Positions 44,145 through 51,316 of a stretch of DNA of 64,000 nt are shown here, piece after piece. The notes beneath the pieces are model-generated. The model saw nothing but the letters and a program-made list of their open reading frames with translations, made no database searches and was not told the DNA's origin. The position numbers and the translations under genes are program-made. How positions within the stretch are numbered: position 1 is the stretch's first letter; every line of letters starts with the position of its first letter. Origin of the DNA: Treponema pectinovorum (GTDB taxonomy: Bacteria; Spirochaetota; Spirochaetia; Treponematales; Treponemataceae); assembly GCF_900497595.1 (NCBI RefSeq), contig NZ_UFQO01000002.1, positions 186,001 to 250,000 on the forward strand. Reading direction: 5' to 3'.

Positions 44145-45215
44145 CTAGATTCTTAAAAATTGGTCTTTTGCGATTCCTGCAAATCCGTTTATCTGTATGT
44201 CTTGCCCATCTTTTGTTTTTAATACTCCTTCGAATTTCCCATAGATTGTCTTTATTAAAAATTTTAGTGCAAACGCTTGAACATCTCTGTATATTTGCGA
44301 TATAGGTTCAAAGGTCAGATCAACCATATTTTGTGTGTCTTGAATAATCCATTTTTTGTTTATACCAAATGGATGAGTCATTTTTACAGGTGGTAGCGGA
44401 GTTGAAACTCCATCTACAATTAAAATATTTTGGTTTTCTGCTTCTGGATCTACAGTTGAACTTTGTGTGTTCAAAATGGAAAATGCTACATTTTGACCTT
44501 TGCTTGTACCTGCTGCATAAATTGATTGACCTTCACAAAGATAGCCGTAGTATGCTCGATTTATTGTTAAAAGCGAATTTGAATTTTCTTCGGTTATTGT
44601 TTGACCCAAATTTTTTTTTGTTTTTCCAGTTGTTAAACTTCCTTTTAAAACTGTGGAAACGCAATATGTTGCAGAGCATCTCCTTCTAGATTTTAAAGGA
44701 ACGCACTGTGTAACTTCTGCAGCACAAGGGTCAGAAAAATGTCCAGAAAGCGCTGCCTGGAACGAAGGCCTGGCAGAATCACCCTTTACATTAAAAATTA
44801 TTGAAATTCGATCCCGCTTGTGATCCCAACTAATCCTTATATATCGATGTGGATTAAAACTTGCACAAAATCCTTGTTCTATATTGTGTGGAATAAATCT
44901 ACGGCGAGGTCCCATTATACTTTTATAGCAATATTTTCTTCCGTTTTCTTTGTTCCAAAGGTCTATTTCTGCAAGACCAAAAAATTTTGCATCGAAAAAA
45001 CTTATTGTGCCAAGATACTGACCTACATTAAATGTAAAAGTCAAAAAACTTTTTATGCGAAAATTTGAAATAAAAACTGGAAGCGGAACACCTCCAAAAG
45101 GCGCTCTCATTCCCCTTATATCCAGACGCGAAATGGCTCCTGAAAAAGTGCCAAAGTTTGCATGCCCGTTTTTAATTAACGATTCTGGAGGGGGCGACAT
45201 CTGTCTAAAGTACAT
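44145..45215 (-). CDS. DUF2804 family protein
   Basis: 356 residues. The C-terminal VDLTFEPISQIYRDVQAFAL followed by YGKFEGVLKTKDGQDIQING is the conserved end of DUF2804, a beta-sandwich family of unknown function. The central region is longer and Cys-containing. Upstream of ATG 45215, TATAAT (45222-45227) is six bases away and TTGCAT 18 bases further, so the message would be leaderless. It leads the two-gene unit with the 689-residue protein. Confidence 0.8.
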   Translation of the reverse strand: MYFRQMSPPPESLIKNGHANFGTFSGAISRLDIRGMRAPFGGVPLPVFISNFRIKSFLTFTFNVGQYLGTISFFDAKFFGLAEIDLWNKENGRKYCYKSIMGPRRRFIPHNIEQGFCASFNPHRYIRISWDHKRDRISIIFNVKGDSARPSFQAALSGHFSDPCAAEVTQCVPLKSRRRCSATYCVSTVLKGSLTTGKTKKNLGQTITEENSNSLLTINRAYYGYLCEGQSIYAAGTSKGQNVAFSILNTQSSTVDPEAENQNILIVDGVSTPLPPVKMTHPFGINKKWIIQDTQNMVDLTFEPISQIYRDVQAFALKFLIKTIYGKFEGVLKTKDGQDIQINGFAGIAKDQFLRI

Positions 45216-45341
45216 TATTCAATTATATAACAGGGAGTTACACAAATGCAAATATGCCTAAAAAATCTTTAAAAATTTGCTACCTATTAAAAATGCTTGA
45301 GAATTCAATTTTTACAGCATAAAATCTATTTAGGAGAAAAA

Positions 45342-46982
45342 ATGTCTGTAGAATGTTATTCATTGGGAGCTGCGGAAGAAGTAACTGGCTCTAAACATAT
45401 TTTTGAGATTGATGGCAGGGCTTTTATGATAGATTGCGGAGCCTTCCAAGGAAAGAGAGCAGTTGCCGATCAAAAAAACCGAAATTTTGAAATTCCCATC
45501 GACAAAATAGAAACCGTCATATTGACTCACGCTCATTATGACCATTGTGGACTTTTGCCACTTTTAGCAAAAAAAGGATATGATGGAAATATTTACGCGA
45601 CTCCAGCGACCAGAGATCTTACAGATTTGGTGATAATGGATAGCGCACGCATTCAAAGCAGAGATGCAGAATATTTACGAAAGCAGGCTTTAAAAAAAGG
45701 CGAAAAATTCAACTGGCAACCACTTTATACAGAATCCGATTGCATAAAAGCGGAAAATCAAATAATTACTCTGGGCTACAATCGAAAGATGTATATTGCG
45801 CCAGATGTTGAACTTGAGTTTTTTGATGCGGGGCATATTTTGGGTTCTGCGTTCGCTTCTATTACGATAAAAGGGCAGCGAGGGAGAGAAAAAGCGGTTT
45901 TCGATGAAAAAAAACTTAATCTTTGGAACAAACTCTTCTTCTGGAAAAGCCATTCTGTTCAAAAAAATGTTTTAACATCTGCTGAAATGTCAGAAAAAAC
46001 TTTGGAAGAAAGACGCTCTCTAAATGACCGCCGCCGTGCAACTTTGGAGGAGCAAAAAAAATATACTGGCGAAGAAAGGCGTTCTGGATTTGACAGAAGG
46101 CAAGGCAAAGATGAAATCCGTATTCTATATACAGGCGACCTTGGTAGAACTTCAAAACCTATAATCAGAGACCCTAGCACCAACGTTCCGCCACCAGATT
46201 ATATTTTTCTTGAAAGCACTTACGGAAACCGTAGACACGAAGGCACAGAAATTGCGATGGATGAATTAAGGAAAGTTGTTCGTCGAGCAATAGATAGAAA
46301 AGGAAAGGTCATAATTCCAGCGTTTGCAATAGAAAGGACGCAAGAATTGATTTATTATTTGCATCTTTTAGTAGATCAGAAAAAAATTCCACAGATTCCA
46401 ATTTATATAGATTCTCCTATGGCTGTAAATGCAACAAGTATCTTTCAAATTCACCCAGAATGTTATAGTAGAGATATTGAACAGGCATTTTTGGATCATC
46501 ATAAAAATCCTTTTGGCTTTGCCTCTTTAAGTTTGATAACCAGTGTTGAAGAATCAAAAAAACTTAACACAAAATCTGGTCCTATGATAATAATTGCAGC
46601 CGATGGAATGTGTGAGGCCGGGCGAGTTGTTCATCATCTTGCAAATGGAATAAGCGACCCTAAAAATACTGTTTTAATTGTAGGTTATATGGCACAGAAT
46701 ACTTTAGGAAGAAAAATCCGCGACGGAGCAAAAGAAGTTAAGATAATGGATGAATGGTATCAGGTTAATGCTCATATCGAAACTATAAATGCCTTTTCTG
46801 CACATGCGGATTATCAAGAAGAACTTGAATGGTTGAAAAAAATTGATACAAGCCGTTTAAAAAGAATTTTTTTGGTACACGGAGAAAAAGAGGCACAGGA
46901 TTATCTTAAAGAATATCTAAAAAAACACGGTTATAAAGACGTAGAAATTGTAAAATACGGAAAAACTTATTCGCTTGATTAA
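45342..46982 (+). CDS. Metallo-beta-lactamase/beta-CASP RNA-processing nuclease with insert
   Basis: 546 residues. Metal motif THAHYDHCGLLP, then FDAGHILGSA, YTGDLGR, beta-CASP segments FLESTYGNRRH and DGMCEAGRVVHHL, and C-terminal AFSAHADYQEELEW with LVHGEKEA. This is the CPSF73/Ysh1-like bacterial family that cuts RNA. Between GHILGSA and YTGDLGR, about residues 177-255 form an extra charged insert with two copies of an EERRS-x-x-DRR motif. ATG 45342 has TAGGAG upstream. Confidence 0.92.
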   Translation: MSVECYSLGAAEEVTGSKHIFEIDGRAFMIDCGAFQGKRAVADQKNRNFEIPIDKIETVILTHAHYDHCGLLPLLAKKGYDGNIYATPATRDLTDLVIMDSARIQSRDAEYLRKQALKKGEKFNWQPLYTESDCIKAENQIITLGYNRKMYIAPDVELEFFDAGHILGSAFASITIKGQRGREKAVFDEKKLNLWNKLFFWKSHSVQKNVLTSAEMSEKTLEERRSLNDRRRATLEEQKKYTGEERRSGFDRRQGKDEIRILYTGDLGRTSKPIIRDPSTNVPPPDYIFLESTYGNRRHEGTEIAMDELRKVVRRAIDRKGKVIIPAFAIERTQELIYYLHLLVDQKKIPQIPIYIDSPMAVNATSIFQIHPECYSRDIEQAFLDHHKNPFGFASLSLITSVEESKKLNTKSGPMIIIAADGMCEAGRVVHHLANGISDPKNTVLIVGYMAQNTLGRKIRDGAKEVKIMDEWYQVNAHIETINAFSAHADYQEELEWLKKIDTSRLKRIFLVHGEKEAQDYLKEYLKKHGYKDVEIVKYGKTYSLD

Positions 46983-47090
46983 AGTTTTTCATAGATTAAA
47001 CAATATTTTATTCCTTTATTTTGAAGGCAATATATATCATAAAATTCAATATCTCTAACTTGAGATATGAGTACTAAATTTGGAGGAATT

Positions 47091-49133
47091 ATGAAAAAAG
47101 TGAAAACTCTCGCTTTTATAATGGCTTTTGCCATGATGTTTGCAACATTTTCTTGTAAAAGTGATGATGGAGGAAATTCAGGAAGTTCTCCTAATGTTAA
47201 TGAAGTTGTGACTTTAAATATTGAAGAAAATGCGACTGGGTTTTTAAAAACAAATGGAAAGATAAAAACTGATGATACAAAATGGATTGGCTATTCTAAG
47301 GGCTACATTGAAAACTTAGGCGAAACGTCAAATATCTATTATACCGTAACCGCTTCTACTGCAATAACAGACGCAAAGATAGGTATACATTACGGTCATT
47401 GGTCAAATCCTGTGCGCGGTATTTTTGTACACGTAAATGGAACCTGCGTAAATCCTACGTCTCCTATAAAAACTGCATTTACTGCAAAAGGTACTCCTGG
47501 TGTTGTTGACCCAAATAGATGGATTGATTCTGGCTTTGTTGAAGGTGTGAGTCTACGTAAAGGTGTAAACACAATAGCGCTTATGCCTGCCGAAGCGGCA
47601 ACAACATATACGTTTAATGGAGAGACTTACACAACAGATCAAAAGGCAATGCCAAATATTGACTATTTAATAGTTACTGGAAAAGGTCTTACAGCTGGTG
47701 GAACTCCTTCGGAAACTTATGCTTCTGTTATATATTCTTCAGAACCAGGGACTTCTTCTATGGGTAGTGTTTCTGTTGCAAAGGCTGACGGAATTGTTGT
47801 AAGTTCTGGAGGTGCAGTTACTTCTGGAACTACAATAACTCTTACTGCAACCGCAAATTCTGGCTATAAATTTGATGCTTGGTGGGGCGATGTAAATTCC
47901 AATGCAAATCCTTGTAACCTTACTGTATCAGATGATTCAAAGATTTATGCGCACTTTATTCCAGAATCTTTTAATAAGGCTACAGAATTGGCAGGGCTTG
48001 AAGGTTACGCAAATGTAATTAACGATGAAGGAACTGCATACACAATAACTGGTGGTTTTGGTGGCGGAACAATAGAAATTTCTACTCTTGCAGAATTGGT
48101 TTCAAATAGAGGAAAAATTTCTGGCAATGAGCCTTATATCATAAAGATAAAAGCAAGAATAAGTGCAGCAGAATGGATAGACAATGCAGAGTATAAGAGA
48201 GAACTTGCAAAACTTACCAAAAAAGGAAAAACAGAAGCTGAAGCGAAATTCATCTTAAAAAACCGAAGTACAACATTTGACATTGGCTCCAATAAAACTG
48301 TAATTGGTGTGCAAGGCAGCGATTTTGGATTTAAAAACATAAACCCAAAAATAATGGGAACAAATGTCATCGTTAAAAATTTGCATTTTGGAGATGTAAT
48401 AGGCGACGACTACTTTGGTGGCAAAGGAAACGATGCGTTGAGCATTAAAGGCGGACGAAACGTTTGGATTGACAGTTGCGAATTTAGTTCTTCGCTTGAG
48501 CCAAAAGAAGTTGACGGTACCGCAATCAATTTTAATGACCATAACTTTCCTGTAGACTTAGAAGGTGAAAGCACTACTCTTGAACAAAAGTGGAAGAAAG
48601 ACTTTTATGATGGACTTCTTGATATAAGCGAAATGAGCAGGTTTGTTTCTGTTTCTAACAGTTTTTTCCATGACCACTGGAAAGCTTGCCTCTGTGGTGG
48701 TTCAAACGACAAGGCAGAAACTCAGCCAATGGGTTCTCTGGTGCGCCTTACTTTCTACAACAACTATTTTAAAGATATTCATGCAAGGCAGCCTTTGTTC
48801 CGCTTTGGACGCGCACATATCTATTCAAGTTATTACAAAGGAATTGCAGGTGGCACACAATCTACTGGTATTGAAGTCCGTGCAGAAAGCAAAGTTTATG
48901 TAGATAACTGCTATTTTAAAGATATTCGTGCAGATAGAACCGTAGGATGTTGGAATACAAGTTCTGGACTTGGACAAGGGGTTTGGACTGTTAAAGATTG
49001 TGTTGGACAAAGCGATTCAAATTTTAAAGAGCAAAGAAAAGATAGAGTTTTGGAAGCGAAAAGGCGGGAATTTTTGGGAAAAGGCGGGATTTATCGGGAA
49101 TATAGTGCAAAGCGTTTGCATATAGTGCGATAA
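47091..49133 (+). CDS. Pectate lyase lipoprotein (PL1), 3' end replaced by prophage
   Basis: 680 residues as read. Signal peptide with lipobox (MMFATFSC), an N-terminal carbohydrate-binding-like beta domain (about 40-205), an InlB/bacterial repeat-2 type module (about 215-290, TATANSGYKFDAWWGD), and a PL1 beta-helix (about 300-650) with NDALSIKGGRNVWIDSCEF, DGLLDISEMSRFVSVSNSFF, HDHWKA and LFRFGRAHI. It cleaves polygalacturonate by Ca-dependent elimination. About the last 27 codons lie in prophage end DNA, so the native C-terminus is lost. GGAGG precedes ATG 47091. Confidence 0.88.
   Translation: MKKVKTLAFIMAFAMMFATFSCKSDDGGNSGSSPNVNEVVTLNIEENATGFLKTNGKIKTDDTKWIGYSKGYIENLGETSNIYYTVTASTAITDAKIGIHYGHWSNPVRGIFVHVNGTCVNPTSPIKTAFTAKGTPGVVDPNRWIDSGFVEGVSLRKGVNTIALMPAEAATTYTFNGETYTTDQKAMPNIDYLIVTGKGLTAGGTPSETYASVIYSSEPGTSSMGSVSVAKADGIVVSSGGAVTSGTTITLTATANSGYKFDAWWGDVNSNANPCNLTVSDDSKIYAHFIPESFNKATELAGLEGYANVINDEGTAYTITGGFGGGTIEISTLAELVSNRGKISGNEPYIIKIKARISAAEWIDNAEYKRELAKLTKKGKTEAEAKFILKNRSTTFDIGSNKTVIGVQGSDFGFKNINPKIMGTNVIVKNLHFGDVIGDDYFGGKGNDALSIKGGRNVWIDSCEFSSSLEPKEVDGTAINFNDHNFPVDLEGESTTLEQKWKKDFYDGLLDISEMSRFVSVSNSFFHDHWKACLCGGSNDKAETQPMGSLVRLTFYNNYFKDIHARQPLFRFGRAHIYSSYYKGIAGGTQSTGIEVRAESKVYVDNCYFKDIRADRTVGCWNTSSGLGQGVWTVKDCVGQSDSNFKEQRKDRVLEAKRREFLGKGGIYREYSAKRLHIVR
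49051..49130. repeat. Mu-type phage end with repeated transposase-site candidates
   Basis: TGGAAGCG at 49051 is followed by a 21-base motif twice (49058-49078 and 49078-49098; core GAAAAGGCGGGAwTT), then ATATAGTGC twice (49100-49108 and 49120-49128). Such repeats match the repeated MuA-binding sites at Mu ends. The five host bases before it, AGTTT (49046-49050), would be the expected target duplication. Confidence 0.55.
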
Positions 49134-49156
49134 ATCAAGCGGTCAAAAAGCCTTTT

Positions 49157-49501
49157 TTAGTTCCAAAAATCGGAATCGTAGACCTTCAAAATCTTGAAAA
49201 TGTAGTATTTTTTGCCGTTTTCTGCGCCCCATTTTTCAAAGCCTTCGCCTTTTTTCAAGGTGCAAAGACAGGTTATGAACGGCGAATTTCGGCTGTACCC
49301 TGCCCGAAGCCCGACAGGAAAATCATCAAAGCCATTGAATTTTTCTAGCCGTTTTTCCCAGTAGGGCTTTATCTCGCGGTATTCCTCGTGCTTTATTCCT
49401 TCCCAAATTTGACGCTGCCAAAAGCCTTTTATCGGCATTATCAGTTTCGGGAGCGTGCCGTATTTTTTCAAGTAAAAACCTTGTGTCGGTATTTCTTTCA
49501 T
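49157..49501 (-). CDS. ASCH-like domain phage protein
   Basis: 114 residues. The segment HEEYREIKPYWEKRLEKF is the ASCH-type EYRExKPYW signature, with FPVGLRAGYSRNSPFITC and the closing YYIFKILKVYD strand. ASCH proteins are PUA-like and thought to bind RNA or modified nucleotides; such small genes are common in Mu-like phages. ATG 49501 has AGGAG eight bases upstream; the longer frame would begin inside an inverted repeat. It is the gene nearest the phage terminus. Confidence 0.75.
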   Translation of the reverse strand: MKEIPTQGFYLKKYGTLPKLIMPIKGFWQRQIWEGIKHEEYREIKPYWEKRLEKFNGFDDFPVGLRAGYSRNSPFITCLCTLKKGEGFEKWGAENGKKYYIFKILKVYDSDFWN

Positions 49502-49518
49502 CGTCCATGCTCCTAATT

Positions 49519-49546
49519 CCAAATTCGCACTCGTTGGCGAATTTGG
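49519..49546. repeat. Interrupted palindrome related to the 62.36 and 62.73 kb sites
   Basis: CCAAATTCGC (49519-49528) and GCGAATTTGG (49537-49546) separated by eight bases, directly upstream of the ASCH gene's ribosome site. Confidence 0.6.
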
Positions 49547-49557
49547 GTTTCATAATA

Positions 49558-50229
49558 TCACCAATCCCCGATTCGTCTTGTGCCGCTTCCTGTCATCTGC
49601 CGGGCAAGGCTCACACCGTCGGCATCGATTCTGCCACGGTTGTAGGCTGTTGAATTTTCCGCTTTCTTTTTCATAGGCTGTGTTTCCAGTTTGACCATCG
49701 TGTTGACGAATTCCTGCACGGCTTTTTTTTGGGCATCCAGTTCTTCGGGGTTGCGCCACGAGCAGTTCCAGCCGAGATGGAACATTCTGCGCCATAGTTG
49801 GTCTGCTATTCCTGTGCGGTATGACTGTCGATATTTGTATTTTGCGTTCTTGCGGATGTTCTGCTTCGCCATTCGGTCTATAGTCTTGCAGAGGTAGGTG
49901 TACATTTCCGTTGCCATGAAAACATCAAGTTCCTCGCCATAAAAAATGACTTTCCCGTCTGGCGTTCTGTAGTGGCAAGTCGCATATACATTCTCAACGG
50001 CATTCGCCAATATGGTACGCCAGCGGCTAACTCGCTTAGTTCCTTTCACCGATTTTGAGATAAAGTCCAAGATTTCCTTTTGGCTGATTTTATACGCCGC
50101 CATGAGTTCGTTTGCCTTGCGCATCGCACTCTCGGCTTCCGCCTCGCACGGCGATTTTGACAGGGCGAGCAGTTTCTTTACTCTGCGCTTAACCGATTCT
50201 AAATTTTCCGTTGCACTTTCATCTTTCAT
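49558..50229 (-). CDS. DUF2786 family phage protein
   Basis: 223 residues. N-terminal DUF2786 motif (VKRRVKKLLALSKSPCEAEA then ESAMRKANELMAAYKIS), followed by a region with YRQSYRTGIADQLWRRMFHL and a basic tail. Function unknown; the family is frequent among early genes of transposable phages. The long upstream extension of the open frame overlaps the next gene and is rejected. It starts four bases after the neighbour's stop. Confidence 0.8.
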   Translation of the reverse strand: MKDESATENLESVKRRVKKLLALSKSPCEAEAESAMRKANELMAAYKISQKEILDFISKSVKGTKRVSRWRTILANAVENVYATCHYRTPDGKVIFYGEELDVFMATEMYTYLCKTIDRMAKQNIRKNAKYKYRQSYRTGIADQLWRRMFHLGWNCSWRNPEELDAQKKAVQEFVNTMVKLETQPMKKKAENSTAYNRGRIDADGVSLARQMTGSGTRRIGDW

Positions 50230-50233
50230 CGTC

Positions 50234-50542
50234 CTATTCCTCCCGCGTGGATTCGTCCTCGTAGAGGATTTGTTTCTTCCAGTCGGTCGCGTACTGCAAT
50301 TCCATTCTTGCGCCCTTCGACTGCTGCCAGTCTTTTTGCATGAACACGGCATCGCATACATCGACCATCGCGAAGCAGATGTGCATGTAGTCGCCATGCT
50401 CGAAGCCCTCGTTCAGAGCAAGCACGGCGGGCGACATCACGGTATGCCCGTCCTTTTTGAGCGTCTTTGCGCTCTCGTAGAATTTCTTGAAGATTTCGTC
50501 TTTCGGAAGTCCTGTGACTTTCCCCGCGACATACACTTTCAT
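50234..50542 (-). CDS. DUF4406 (nucleoside deoxyribosyltransferase-like) protein
   Basis: 102 residues. MKVYVAGKVTGLPKDEIFKK, HTVMSPAVLALNEGF and CDAVFMQKDWQQSKGARMEL follow the DUF4406 pattern, related to nucleoside 2-deoxyribosyltransferases, so it may act on nucleotides. It overlaps the upstream gene by four bases (ATGA). Substrate unknown. Confidence 0.8.
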   Translation of the reverse strand: MKVYVAGKVTGLPKDEIFKKFYESAKTLKKDGHTVMSPAVLALNEGFEHGDYMHICFAMVDVCDAVFMQKDWQQSKGARMELQYATDWKKQILYEDESTREE

Positions 50543-50784
50543 TTCCTACCCTCGTTTTCTAGGATTTCTGCCGCTTCTTTCGGCGGGATGCCGATTTTTT
50601 GGCAGAGCAAAAAGAATGAGGCGGCGGCGGTCTGCAATCCGCAGAAAGTCATGCTGTTCACAGCCGTTTGCACATCTCCGTGCGTAAGTTTGTTTTTGCC
50701 GTGCAGAAAATCCATGTTCCTGCCGTTCTTCCATACCGCCATTGTCCGCCCCATAAAATGCACAAGTTTTCTTTTTTTTCTCAC
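50539..50784 (-). CDS. Small phage protein, unknown
   Basis: 81 residues from GTG 50784 (an alternative ATG is at 50754). Very basic N-terminus, then LTHGDVQTAVNSMTFCGLQT and KIGIPPKEAAEILENEGRK, probably a small helical fold. Not recognised. It is coupled to the DUF4406 gene by a four-base overlap and follows the small membrane protein by 18 bases. Confidence 0.6.
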   Translation of the reverse strand: MRKKRKLVHFMGRTMAVWKNGRNMDFLHGKNKLTHGDVQTAVNSMTFCGLQTAAASFFLLCQKIGIPPKEAAEILENEGRK

Positions 50785-50802
50785 CTCACGGTTTTGGTCG
50801 CG

Positions 50803-51018
50803 CTAGGTGGCTGTCGCCGTGGTGGTCTGCTTCGCGAAGATTCCGGGGTTCACGATTGCCACGGTGAGTGACATGGCGAATATGACCACCGCAAAAATCG
50901 CTACGGCAACGGTCGGAACATGGCTCGCGACTATGGAGATTACGAGCATCATGAATGACACGAGTATCACCGCAATCCAAAGCCAGAAACTGACCAGACA
51001 CCTGACAATTTTGCTCAT
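50803..51018 (-). CDS. Small membrane protein of the prophage
   Basis: 71 residues, two predicted membrane helices (LVSFWLWIAVILVSFMMLVI and VAVAIFAVVIFAMSLTVAIV). GGAGG is placed eight bases before ATG 51018, which decides the start. Function unknown; could be a holin-like or exclusion protein. Overlapping plus-strand frames are shadows. Confidence 0.6.
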   Translation of the reverse strand: MSKIVRCLVSFWLWIAVILVSFMMLVISIVASHVPTVAVAIFAVVIFAMSLTVAIVNPGIFAKQTTTATAT

Positions 51019-51095
51019 CGGCATCACCTCCTTCCACTTGCGCGGTTAGATTTTCTGAAAATGAATCACCATTCGAATTCAGGGTTTCAACGGAG

Positions 51096-51140
51096 AAAAA
51101 GGACGCTGGCTTTGAGCGGTGGGCTTTCCGCCAGCGTCCT
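51096..51140 (-). terminator. Strong hairpin terminator in prophage
   Basis: Perfect 11-base stem AGGACGCTGGC / GCCAGCGTCCT with a 19-base loop, followed on the minus strand by TTTTTCTCC. It separates the head operon from the accessory genes near the terminus. Confidence 0.7.
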
Positions 51141-51178
51141 GCGTCCGATGAAAGTGTATGTTAAGTATAGAAAAAGAA

Positions 51179-51205
51179 AACCGCCTGAGTATCTTAACGG
51201 CGGTT
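51179..51205 (-). terminator. Terminator after the head-protein gene
   Basis: AACCGCC/GGCGGTT stem followed by TTCTTTTTC on the minus strand. Similar (A)ACCGCC...TTAA hairpins recur at 57.1 and 59.15 kb within the prophage. Confidence 0.65.
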
Positions 51206-51220
51206 AAAATGCTTCTTGAC

Positions 51221-51313
51221 TTAGTTTGCGGGGGGAGTTATTATCGGGACATAGGCTTGTTCATATTGCGATGTCATCGGGCTGTCAGCTATCGCGGTCG
51301 CGTCCCTGTTCAA
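51221..51313 (-). CDS. Possible 30-residue ORF directly after the F-like gene
   Basis: In the same frame as the F-like gene and three bases after its TAA stop, an open stretch continues from TTG 51313 to TAA 51221 (LNRDATAIADSPMTSQYEQA then YVPIITPPAN). It may be a tiny gene, a readthrough tail, or the leftover end of an older version of the upstream protein. No clear ribosome site. Confidence 0.3.
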   Translation of the reverse strand: MNRDATAIADSPMTSQYEQAYVPIITPPAN

Positions 51314-51316
51314 GCC

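Noticed and set aside
49326-49553. Minus-strand frame beginning MKPKFANECEF
   Set aside because: Overlaps the ASCH gene in another frame, composition is random-like, and the start is formed by the interrupted palindrome.
50012-50806. 264-codon plus-strand open frame
   Set aside because: It lies opposite four packed minus-strand phage genes with good starts and family matches; its own translation has no domain and an odd composition.
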